The translations under genes were made by a program, and so were the position numbers. From Roseateles sp. (GTDB taxonomy: Bacteria; Pseudomonadota; Gammaproteobacteria; Burkholderiales; Burkholderiaceae_C): DNA of 64,000 nucleotides. Every line of letters starts with the position of its first letter. Position 1 is the first letter of the stretch. Positions 8,906-16,241 of this stretch are shown here, one piece after another. The notes beneath the pieces were generated by a model. The model made no database searches, had not been told where the DNA came from, and saw only the letters and a list, made by a program, of their open reading frames with translations. The stretch is taken from the NCBI GenBank assembly GCA_016790285.1, contig JAEUPJ010000090.1:23939-87938 (forward strand), given 5' to 3'.

Positions 8906-11299
8906 ATGGCCGACGAACTTCCTCCCCAGCTCGGCCGCTTCCGGCTGCTGCAGCGCCTGGGGGAGGGGGCACAGGCGACCGTGTGGCTGGCGCACGACCC
9001 GCTGCTGGACCGGGAGGTGGCCGTCAAGCTGCTCAAGCCGCAGGTGGCAGACGCCAGCGACCCCGGCACGGTTGACGAGTGGCTGCACGAAGCCCGCGCC
9101 GTCAGCCGCCTGACCCACCCCAACATCGTGCCCGTCTTCGAGGCGGACACGCAGGGCGGGCGCTCCTACCTGGTGTTCGAGTACGTCTCGGGCGGCACGC
9201 TGAGCCAGCGGTTGCGCCACCCGCCGCTGCCCACGGCCGCCGAGGCCGTGACGCTGATGCTGGGCATCCTGGACGGCCTGACCGCCGCCCACGCCGCCGG
9301 CCTCGTGCACCGCGACCTCAAGCCCAGCAACATCCTGCTGGACGCGCGCGGCCGCCCGCGCGTCATGGACTTCGGCATCGCCGTGCGCGTCTCGCCCGAC
9401 GCCAACCACCCCTCGCGCATCGTCGGCACGCCCGGCTACATCTCGCCCGAGGCCGCGCGCGGCGCGCCGCCGCACCCGCAGATGGACGTGTTCGCCGCGG
9501 CCATCATGCTGGCCGAGATGCTCAGCGGCCAGCGCCTGAACCACGACGCCGACCCCTGGCGCACCATCCAGCGCGTGCAGACGACCGACCTGCTGCTGCC
9601 CTCGGGGCTCGCGACGGAAGTCGACGACACGCTGCGCGCCATCGTGCAGCGCGGGCTCGCGCGCGACCCGGCGGCGCGCTGGCCGAGCGCGGCGGCCATG
9701 CGCGATGCGCTGGCGGCCTGGCTGCACCCCGTGGCGGAGCCCGACGCCGAAGCCCAGCAGGAGGCCCCGGTGCTGGACTTCCTGCTGCGCCGCATGCGCC
9801 ACCGCAGCGACTTCCCCGCGCTGTCCGACGCCATCGGCCGCATCCAGCGCCTGACACAGTCCGAGAACGAGAGCCTGGCGAGCCTGTCCAACGAGATCCT
9901 CAAGGACGTGGCCCTCACGCAGAAGCTGCTGCGCCTGGTCAACACCGCGGCCTACCGGCACACGGGTGGTGGCGGCATCAGCACGGTGTCGCGGGCGGTG
10001 GCGCTGATCGGCTTCGCGGGCATCCGCAATCTGGCGCTCAGCCTCGTGCTGCTGGAGCGCATGGAGAACAAGGGCCATGCGCAGCGGCTGCGGGAAGACT
10101 TCCTGCGCTCGCTGATGGCCGCGTCGCTGGCGCGGGAGCTGTGCCCCAATGCGCGCGAGGCCGAGGAGGCTTTCCTCGGCGCGATGCTGCACCACCTCGG
10201 GCGCACGCTGACCGAGTTCTACTTCCCGGAGGAGGCCGACGCCGTGCGGCGCTTGGTGACGCCGATGGAAGGCGGCCAGCCGCCGCTGTCCGAGGCCGTG
10301 GCGTCCACGCAGGTGCTGGGCATGAGCTACGAGGGGCTCGGCCTGGGCGTGGCGCGCCAGTGGGGCTTCCCCGACAGCCTGCAGCGGGCGATGCGCCGGC
10401 CCGGCGGCGAGGCGCCGGCCAAGCTCATCGAGGACAGTGGCGAACGCCAGCGCTGGCTGGCCCGCGCCAGCAACGACATGGCCGACCTCATCCTGCAGAC
10501 GCCGCCCGAGCAGGCCCACGCCAAGCTGCGTGCGCTGGCGCAGCGGCATGCGCGCGCGCTGGGCCTGAACGCCGAGACCTTCGAGCAGGCGGCCGACACC
10601 GCCCGGCGCCACCTCGCGCAGATGACCGAGGCGCTGGGCCTGCAGTTGCCGCGGGAATCTCGCGCGCAGCGGCTGCTGGCGCCGGTGATGCCTTCGGTGC
10701 AGGACTCCCTCACGGCGCACGAACTCGTGCCCACCCAGGTGCTGGAGCGCACCGAGGCTGGCGCCCAGCCCGCGGCCGCGGCGTCAGGCGACCTGCTGGC
10801 CGCGGGCATCCATGAGATCACCGATGCCATGGTCAATGGCTGCCAGCTCAACGCGGTGCTGCGCATGGTGCTGGAGACGATCTACCGGGCGCTCGGCGTG
10901 CGGCGCGTCATCTTCTGCCTGCGGGACTCGCGCGGGCAGACGCTGACGGGCCGGCTCGGCGTGGGCGCCGACGTGGAGCGGCTGGCGCCTGTGCTGCGCG
11001 TGGACCTCGCTGCGCAGCCGGCCGACCTCTTCGCCGCGGTGTGCCTGAAAGGGGCCGACACGCTCATCCAGGATGCGAGTGCCGCCAACATCGCCGCGCG
11101 CCTGCCCGCCTGGGCCAAGGGCGAGCTGCAGGCGCCCAGCCTGCTGCTGCTGCCGCTGATGGTGAAGGGCTCGCCGCTGGGCCTGATCTACGCCGACCAC
11201 GCCCGCGCGGGCGGCATCGTCGTGGACGAGAAAAGCCTCGCGCTGCTGCGCACGCTGCGCAACCAGGCCGTGATGGCCTTCCGCACGACGCCTACCTGA
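8906..11299 (+). CDS. Ser/Thr protein kinase with HDOD and GAF domains
   Basis: A 797-residue protein with three modules. Residues about 10 to 275 form a complete Hanks-type kinase: LGEGAQATVW loop, VAVK with Lys41, HRDLKPSN near residue 135, DFG at about 155 and GTPGYISPE in the activation segment. Residues about 290 to 500 form an HDOD domain (DFPALSDAIGRIQRLT, SNEILKDVALTQKLLRLVN). Residues about 630 to 790 resemble a GAF sensor domain (LRMVLETIYRALGVRRVIFCLRD, LLLLPLMVKGSPLGLIYAD). No membrane segment is visible, so it should act in the cytoplasm and sense a soluble ligand. It shares kinase-HDOD order with the inactive protein just upstream, which suggests duplication and a partner or substrate relation. 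Confidence 0.88.
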   Translation: MADELPPQLGRFRLLQRLGEGAQATVWLAHDPLLDREVAVKLLKPQVADASDPGTVDEWLHEARAVSRLTHPNIVPVFEADTQGGRSYLVFEYVSGGTLSQRLRHPPLPTAAEAVTLMLGILDGLTAAHAAGLVHRDLKPSNILLDARGRPRVMDFGIAVRVSPDANHPSRIVGTPGYISPEAARGAPPHPQMDVFAAAIMLAEMLSGQRLNHDADPWRTIQRVQTTDLLLPSGLATEVDDTLRAIVQRGLARDPAARWPSAAAMRDALAAWLHPVAEPDAEAQQEAPVLDFLLRRMRHRSDFPALSDAIGRIQRLTQSENESLASLSNEILKDVALTQKLLRLVNTAAYRHTGGGGISTVSRAVALIGFAGIRNLALSLVLLERMENKGHAQRLREDFLRSLMAASLARELCPNAREAEEAFLGAMLHHLGRTLTEFYFPEEADAVRRLVTPMEGGQPPLSEAVASTQVLGMSYEGLGLGVARQWGFPDSLQRAMRRPGGEAPAKLIEDSGERQRWLARASNDMADLILQTPPEQAHAKLRALAQRHARALGLNAETFEQAADTARRHLAQMTEALGLQLPRESRAQRLLAPVMPSVQDSLTAHELVPTQVLERTEAGAQPAAAASGDLLAAGIHEITDAMVNGCQLNAVLRMVLETIYRALGVRRVIFCLRDSRGQTLTGRLGVGADVERLAPVLRVDLAAQPADLFAAVCLKGADTLIQDASAANIAARLPAWAKGELQAPSLLLLPLMVKGSPLGLIYADHARAGGIVVDEKSLALLRTLRNQAVMAFRTTPT

Positions 11300-11476
11300 A
11301 CACACCGCGTGAAGCGGCCTCCTGTCTGTCGGGCAAGTCCCACACCGCTTGACGCCAACGGCTGACGGGTGGCGCGGGCGCCCTCACCAATACTGAGTTG
11401 CACGGCCAGGACGCTTCCTGGCACCGGCGCGCGCACCCTGTGCCGCACCGGCTCGATCAACCCAGAAGGAGTCCGT

Positions 11477-11839
11477 ATGACGTTCCACCCGATGCAAGGC
11501 AAGACCCTGCTTGCCCTCGCTGCCGCCCTCGCGCTGGCCGCATGCGCTTCGACCCCGCCTCCCAAGGAGCAACTGGCCGTCGCCAACTCGGCAGTGGACC
11601 AGGCCTCCAGCAACGCCGCCGATGCGCCGGCTGAGCTGGCCACCGCCCGCGACAAGCTGGCGCGCGCCAACGCCGCCATGGCCGCCAAGGACTACGTGGC
11701 CGCGCGCCAGCTGGCCGACCAGGCCGCCGCTGATGCGGCCCTGGCCCAGGCCAAGGCCCGTTCCAACCGCTCGGACCGCGCCCTGACCGAACTGCGCGAA
11801 AGCATCCAGGCCCTGCAGACCCAGCTCAACCGCTCGTGA
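11477..11839 (+). CDS. DUF4398 lipoprotein
   Basis: A 120-residue predicted outer-membrane lipoprotein. It has a lysine-poor hydrophobic signal with lipobox LALAACAS. The mature part is an Ala-rich helical DUF4398 region (DKLARANAAMAAKDYVAARQLADQA), likely a coiled coil in the periplasm. The start at ATG 11477 follows AGAAGGA and gives the shortest proper signal peptide. It lies 32 nt upstream of an OmpA-type gene that carries the same kind of helical segment, so the pair is probably an operon. The molecular role of DUF4398 is not known. Confidence 0.85.
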   Translation: MTFHPMQGKTLLALAAALALAACASTPPPKEQLAVANSAVDQASSNAADAPAELATARDKLARANAAMAAKDYVAARQLADQAAADAALAQAKARSNRSDRALTELRESIQALQTQLNRS

Positions 11840-11871
11840 CCCGAGTGAACGAACCCCAAGGAATCAAAGCC

Positions 11872-12807
11872 ATGAAGAAGCTCATCCCCACCCTGTCCAC
11901 CTTCGCTGCCGCCGCCTTGCTGGCCGCCTGCGCGAGTGCTCCCACCGTCACGCCGCAGCTGCAGCAGGCCCGCGACACCGTCTCGCGCGCGTCGGCCGAC
12001 CCGGCCGTCTCCAAGTACGCCGCGCTGGAGCTGAAGAAGGCGAGCGATTCGCTGCGCCGTGCCGATGAACTCAGCGCCAAGCGTGAGTCGCCGGCGGACA
12101 TCGACTCCGCGGCCTACATCGCCATGCAGCAGGCCCGCACGGCGTTGACGCTGGCCAAGGCCGCTTCGGACGAAGACGCCATCAAGGCCGCCGAGGCCGA
12201 GCGTGAGCGCGTGCGCGCCGACGCCAACGCCGCCGCAGCCGACCGCGCCCGCGGCCAGGCCCAATCCGCCCAGGCCCAGGCCGCCATGGCCAGCGCCGAC
12301 GCCAACAGCGCGCGTGCCCAGGCCGCCAACGCGCAGGCCGACGCCGCCACGGCCCAGGCCCAGGCCGCCAATGCGCAAGCCCAGGCCGCCGCGCTGCAGC
12401 GCGAACTGGCTGACATGCAGGCCAAGCAGACCGACCGCGGCATGCTGGTGACGCTGGGTGATGTGCTGTTCGAGTTCGGCCGCGCCGAGATCAAGCCGGC
12501 CGCCGAGGGGTCGCTGGGCAAGCTCGCCAACTACCTCAACCAGCACCCGGACCGCCGTGTGCTGATCGAGGGCTTCACCGACAGCGTCGGCAGCAACGCC
12601 GCCAACCTGACGCTGTCGCAGCGCCGGGCCCAGGCCGTGGCCGAGGCGCTGCGCGCCCGCGGCGTCGACACGTCGCGCATCGACACGCGCGGGTATGGCG
12701 AAGCCTTCCCGGTCGCCAACAACGACAGCACGTCCGACCGCGCCATGAACCGTCGCGTCGAGGTCTACATCTCGAACGACAACCAGCCGGTCCGCCAGCG
12801 CGGCTGA
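11872..12807 (+). CDS. OmpA family lipoprotein with DUF4398-like coiled coil
   Basis: A 311-residue lipoprotein (start MKKLIPTLSTF, lipobox LLAACAS). Residues about 25 to 120 are DUF4398-like. Residues about 120 to 195 are a long Ala/Gln-rich helix built from short repeats of QA and NAQA units. Residues about 200 to 308 form an OmpA C-terminal peptidoglycan-binding domain (GDVLFEFGRAEIKPAA, IEGFTDSVGSNAANLTLSQRRA). The protein should tether the outer membrane to peptidoglycan. ATG 11872 is chosen over an in-frame codon at 11836 because only it gives a signal peptide. It is flanked by a DUF4398 lipoprotein and a small secreted protein in the same direction. Confidence 0.92.
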   Translation: MKKLIPTLSTFAAAALLAACASAPTVTPQLQQARDTVSRASADPAVSKYAALELKKASDSLRRADELSAKRESPADIDSAAYIAMQQARTALTLAKAASDEDAIKAAEAERERVRADANAAAADRARGQAQSAQAQAAMASADANSARAQAANAQADAATAQAQAANAQAQAAALQRELADMQAKQTDRGMLVTLGDVLFEFGRAEIKPAAEGSLGKLANYLNQHPDRRVLIEGFTDSVGSNAANLTLSQRRAQAVAEALRARGVDTSRIDTRGYGEAFPVANNDSTSDRAMNRRVEVYISNDNQPVRQRG

Positions 12808-12842
12808 ACGGCGCCCGTCATCACCATCCCAAGGAGAGCGAG

Positions 12843-13268
12843 ATGACCTTGATCCGAAACCACCGATGTCGTGCCGCGGTCATGGCCGTGGGCCTGCTGG
12901 CCCTGGGCAGCGTTGCCCAGGCGGCCAGCCCCAAGCCGAAGAACGTCGACCCGCTGCGCATGCAGTACGAGCGTGAACGTGCGAACTGCATGACCGGTCA
13001 GACCAGCGAGCCGCGTGACGTCTGCCTGCGCGAGGCCGCCGCGGCCTATGCCCAGGCGCGCAAGGGCCGGCTCGTGAACGCCGGCGACGGCCCGGACCAG
13101 TGGGCGGCCAATGCGCTGCGCCGCTGCCAGTCGCAGCCGCAGGAAGACCGCGAGATGTGCGAGCGCCGGGTGCGTGAGGGCGTGGTGTCGGGCAGCGTGC
13201 AAGGCGGCGGTCAGCTGACCACGCTCACCGTGCGCTCGACGGACATTCCGAAGGAACCCGGCCGCTGA
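12843..13268 (+). CDS. small exported protein of unknown function
   Basis: A 141-residue protein not recognised as a named family. A cleavable signal peptide (AAVMAVGLLALGSVAQAAS) is followed by a charged mature domain with four cysteines in two C-x(9-12)-C pairs (CMTGQTSEPRDVCLREA and CQSQPQEDREMCERR). These could form two disulfides in the periplasm, and the similar spacing suggests an internal duplication of a CHCH-like helical hairpin. AGGAG lies 6 nt upstream of the ATG. It is third in line after the DUF4398 and OmpA genes, only 35 nt downstream. Confidence 0.7.
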   Translation: MTLIRNHRCRAAVMAVGLLALGSVAQAASPKPKNVDPLRMQYERERANCMTGQTSEPRDVCLREAAAAYAQARKGRLVNAGDGPDQWAANALRRCQSQPQEDREMCERRVREGVVSGSVQGGGQLTTLTVRSTDIPKEPGR

Positions 13269-13344
13269 GCGATCAGGACGCCCTGACGGGGCGTTCAGCC
13301 GGAAGCGTCGAAGAGAAGACGCTGAAGAAGACGGGGAGGGGGAG

Positions 13345-13445
13345 GGTGACGAGCCTTACCCCCGGCACTGGTTGCAACGCTTAGGGCTGCTTGGTTCCCC
13401 ACCTGACCCGGTTGGGCGCGCTTCCATGCGGGGAGGCCCGTCACC
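13345..13445 (-). ncRNA. ffs: signal recognition particle RNA, small bacterial (4.5S) type
   Basis: The minus strand of 13385-13408 carries the diagnostic SRP apical element: GGTCAGG, a tetraloop-side GGGGAAC segment, then AAGCAGCC. This is the part bound by Ffh. The two ends pair: GGTGACGGGCCT at the 5' end against AGGCTCGTCACC at the 3' end gives a 12-bp helix with one G-U pair. CCCC/GGGGG pairing continues inward. The resulting single hairpin of about 101 nt matches the bacterial small SRP RNA. It targets ribosomes making membrane proteins. A TAGAAT -10 element lies 4 nt before the 5' end. A small hairpin at 13304-13323 downstream could aid termination. Confidence 0.92.
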
Positions 13446-13449
13446 GACG

Positions 13450-13455
13450 ATTCTA
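13450..13455 (-). promoter_or_regulatory. -10 element of the SRP RNA promoter
   Basis: TAGAAT on the minus strand ends 5-6 nt before the first paired base of the SRP RNA. The -35 region is weak to the eye. The element overlaps the stop codon of the upstream sirB-like gene, so the promoter lies inside that coding region. Confidence 0.5.
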
Positions 13456-13839
13456 ACCCGGCAGGAGCTGCCGGTTGATCGAAAGGTCCATCGCGAGCGC
13501 CAGCAGGGCCAGTGCGGTGAGATAGCCCAGCAGGTGCAGGCGCGCCTGGCTCATCGCCCAGTGGCCGCAGACCGCGTAGCCGATGAGGGCGACGAGCTTC
13601 ACGCCCAGCCACCAGTCCCGCACGGGGTTGTAGCCGATGGAGCCCCACAGGCTCAGCCCCGTGACGACGAGGCAGGCGTTCACGCCGAACACCAGCACCA
13701 TCAGACGCGCGTCCTTGGCGATGTTCTGCAGAGTCGGCGTGCCGAACTGGAACAGCAGGCCGCGCGTGAAGAACAGCCCCACGCTGCACCAGGCCAGCAG
13801 CACGTGCCACTGGATCATCTGCGAGTAGTACCACGTCAT
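13453..13839 (-). CDS. SirB family integral membrane protein
   Basis: A 128-residue protein with four predicted membrane helices (QWHVLLAWCSVGLFFTRG, ARLMVLVFGVNACLVVTG, DWWLGVKLVALIGYAVCG, LLGYLTALALLALAM). The pattern matches SirB2-type proteins; Salmonella SirB was named for effects on invasion gene expression, but the biochemical role is unknown. The start at ATG 13839 begins MTWYYSQMIQWH as in the family; the frame runs 52 low-complexity codons further upstream. It follows the PurM-like gene by 16 nt on the same strand and is probably in one transcript with it. Its 3' end holds the SRP RNA promoter. Confidence 0.8.
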   Translation of the reverse strand: MTWYYSQMIQWHVLLAWCSVGLFFTRGLLFQFGTPTLQNIAKDARLMVLVFGVNACLVVTGLSLWGSIGYNPVRDWWLGVKLVALIGYAVCGHWAMSQARLHLLGYLTALALLALAMDLSINRQLLPG

Positions 13840-13855
13840 GGCGCGGCGCGCGGGC

Positions 13856-14968
13856 TCAGCGCAGGTGCAGGTCGTCTTCGCTGAAGCGGATGGACAGCGG
13901 CTCGATGAGCAGCTGCTTCTCGCCCGCCTCGACCGTGCCCGCGACCCAGGCGGCGATGCCGCAGTCGCGCGCGACCTGCGCCGTGCGCGCGGCATCTGCC
14001 GCCTTCACGAAGATCGCGAAACCGGCGCCCATGTTGAGCGTGGAGTAGGCCTCGCGGTCGTCCTGGCCGGCCTGCTTCTGGATGAAGTCGAGCACGGCCG
14101 TCTTGGGCGGCACGGTGTGGATGCGGTAGGTCAGGGCCGACGGGTGACGCAGCAGCTTGCGCCAGCCGTGCCCGGTGATGTTGGCGCAGTAGTGCGGCGC
14201 GATGCCGGCCTTCCACAGCGCTTCGGTGACGGGCGAGTACAGGGCCGTCGGCGCGAGCAGGGCTTCGCCGTAGGTGAGGCCGGGCTCGATCTCGGTCAGG
14301 TAGCCCTGCGGCAGCCGCTCGGCGAGCTTGCGCGCCAGGCTCAGGCCGTTGGCGTGGATGCCGCTGGAGGCCAGCAGCACGATGGCGTCGCCGGGGCCGA
14401 GCTTGTCGCCCACCGACAGGCGCTCCTTCGGGTTGATGAGGCCTGTGCAGGAGGCGGCCAGGTCGATGCGGCCGTCTTCCACGATGCCGGCAAGTGCAGG
14501 CGTCTCGCCACCGCCCCAGGCGACCTGGCAGGTGTCGCAGGCGGCCTTCCAGCCGGCCACGAGCGCCTGGGCGCGCTGCGCGTCGCCGAACCAGTCGCTG
14601 CCGCCGGCTGCCCAGTAGGCCTGCACGACCAGCGGCGTGGCGCCGACCGTGATCAGGTCGTTGACCGCCATGGCGATGGTGTCCTGCGCGATCCCGGCGA
14701 AATAGCTCTTGCCGGTCAGCCTGGCCATCTCGTCGGCAACCAGCGTCTTGGTGCCCAGGCACTCGACGATGGAGGCGACATAGAAGGGGCCCACGTCCAC
14801 GACATAGGCCGATTCGCCCCGCGAGGCCTTGACCTCGCTGAAGCCGTGGCCGGCAAGGTGGGAGGCGGTGGCGGCGGCGGCGCGCTGGGCGGTGACCTTT
14901 AGGGGGTCGATCAGGTCGTAGTTGACGCCGGCTTGGTCGTAGGTGAGGGGGGCAGCGGGGGAGGTCAT
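13856..14968 (-). CDS. divergent PurM-like AIR synthase-related protein
   Basis: A 370-residue member of the PurM superfamily. The motifs expected for aminoimidazole ribonucleotide synthase are recognisable but altered: LTYDQAGVNYDL at the N terminus, ECLGTKT, AVNDLITVGATPL, WGGGETP, SSGIHANGLSLAR and NITGHGW. PurM proper makes AIR from FGAM with ATP in purine synthesis. This version departs strongly from classical PurM, for example in the GTDGVGTK loop, and is longer than the usual 345 residues or so. It may be a functional variant or a paralogue with another substrate. It precedes the sirB-like gene and is divergent from an unknown gene. Confidence 0.7.
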   Translation of the reverse strand: MTSPAAPLTYDQAGVNYDLIDPLKVTAQRAAAATASHLAGHGFSEVKASRGESAYVVDVGPFYVASIVECLGTKTLVADEMARLTGKSYFAGIAQDTIAMAVNDLITVGATPLVVQAYWAAGGSDWFGDAQRAQALVAGWKAACDTCQVAWGGGETPALAGIVEDGRIDLAASCTGLINPKERLSVGDKLGPGDAIVLLASSGIHANGLSLARKLAERLPQGYLTEIEPGLTYGEALLAPTALYSPVTEALWKAGIAPHYCANITGHGWRKLLRHPSALTYRIHTVPPKTAVLDFIQKQAGQDDREAYSTLNMGAGFAIFVKAADAARTAQVARDCGIAAWVAGTVEAGEKQLLIEPLSIRFSEDDLHLR

Positions 14969-15031
14969 CCCTCAATTATCGGTGGGCGACGCGCGGCTAC
15001 CATCCGGCGCCTGTCCGAGGGAGAAAAACTC

Positions 15032-16201
15032 ATGCCCAGTCTGGTCATCGCCAACGGAGAACTCTGGCTTCACGCCGAGGGCGCTGCGCCGCTGCAGATC
15101 ACGTCGGCGTTCGCTCGCGAGGTCATCGAGCGGGACGAGCGCAGTCGTCGCAGCTCGTCCTGGAAGCACGCCCCGCGCGAGCAGCAGACCGGCGTCATCC
15201 CCAGCCATTCGCTGTGGGGCAGCCAGGCGGGCGGCATCACGGCGCCGCCAAAGTTCCTGCACGCCTGCTTCGGCCCCGATACGCAAACGGTCTACTACGT
15301 GCAGCGCGTGGGCGAAGCCGTGGGCCTGTTTTGCCTGCACCTGGCCGAGCAGCGCGAGGTGCGCCTCTTCCACAAGGCCAAGATCGACATCCGCGGCCTG
15401 GCCTACCACCCGGGGCAGCGGCACCTGATCCTGGGCGTCGGCCACGAGGACGGCACGGCCCAGATCGAGGTCTACGACGAAGAAGGCACGCTCAAGGGCG
15501 CGGTCACGGGGGGCGACAGCATCGATGCCGCGCCTTCCATCGTGCCGGGAGGGCATGCGACGCTGCTGTTCCAGAGCAGCGGGGTGGCGCGGCACGCGGA
15601 GCGCGGCTTCGTCACGGCCGTGGCCCACGCGACGCTGTGCCGCCTGGACTACCGCAGTGGCAACCTGGAGGTGCTGGCGGACGACGCCCGCTTCGACTTC
15701 CTGGCGCCGCGGCTGGACGCGACCGGCGCGCTCTACGCCATCCGCCGCCCGATCGAGAAACCCGCTGGCGAGCGCGCGGGCGGCGCGCTGATGGACACGC
15801 TGCTGTTCCCGGTGCGGCTGATCAAGGCGGTGTTCGGCTTCCTGAACGTGTTCTCGATGATCTACGGCAAGGAGCCGCTGCGCTCCAGCGGCGGCCCGCG
15901 CACGCCCGAGCTGGACCAGGACGTCGGCAAGATCTGGCTGCAGGGGCGGCTGATCGACCTGCAGCGCGTGCGCGACGACCCGCAGTACGCCGGCAAGCTG
16001 GTGCCGGCCTCCTGGGAGCTGGTGCGCCGCCGCGGACAGGGCGACTGGGAGGTCCTGGCGCGTCACGTGCTGAGCTTCGACCTGGGCGCCGACGGCACCC
16101 TCGCGTACACGAATGGCAAGGAAGTGCTGGTGCAGCGCGGCGACGCCGCACCGGCCCGCCTGGTGCAGCATGACCTCATCGAGGCGGTCAGCGTCGGCTG
16201 A
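15032..16201 (+). CDS. protein of unknown function, beta-propeller-like
   Basis: A 389-residue protein I do not recognise. Several stretches look like beta-propeller blades (KFLHACFGPDTQTVYYVQRV, IRGLAYHPGQRHLILGVGHEDG, DFLAPRLDATGALYAIRRPI, VLSFDLGADGTLAYTNG). A hydrophobic stretch near residues 250 to 280 (LMDTLLFPVRLIKAVFGFLN) may be a membrane-associated helix inserted between blades. No signal peptide is visible. The start at ATG 15032 follows GAGGGAGAAAA. It is divergent from the PurM-like gene and ends 40 nt before dnaX. A role as a cytoplasmic or peripheral membrane WD40/TolB-like protein is inference only. Confidence 0.65.
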   Translation: MPSLVIANGELWLHAEGAAPLQITSAFAREVIERDERSRRSSSWKHAPREQQTGVIPSHSLWGSQAGGITAPPKFLHACFGPDTQTVYYVQRVGEAVGLFCLHLAEQREVRLFHKAKIDIRGLAYHPGQRHLILGVGHEDGTAQIEVYDEEGTLKGAVTGGDSIDAAPSIVPGGHATLLFQSSGVARHAERGFVTAVAHATLCRLDYRSGNLEVLADDARFDFLAPRLDATGALYAIRRPIEKPAGERAGGALMDTLLFPVRLIKAVFGFLNVFSMIYGKEPLRSSGGPRTPELDQDVGKIWLQGRLIDLQRVRDDPQYAGKLVPASWELVRRRGQGDWEVLARHVLSFDLGADGTLAYTNGKEVLVQRGDAAPARLVQHDLIEAVSVG

Positions 16202-16241
16202 GCTTTCCGGCCTGCGCGCCGACCCTCCCTAAAATGCCTCC

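Noticed and set aside
7070-10720. 1216-codon open frame antisense to the two kinase-like genes
   Set aside because: A shadow of the GC-rich genes on the plus strand, with low-complexity Arg/His/Gln-rich translation.
11349-11394. TTGACG and AATACT upstream of the DUF4398 gene as a promoter
   Set aside because: The two elements are about 34 nt apart, too far for a sigma-70 promoter.
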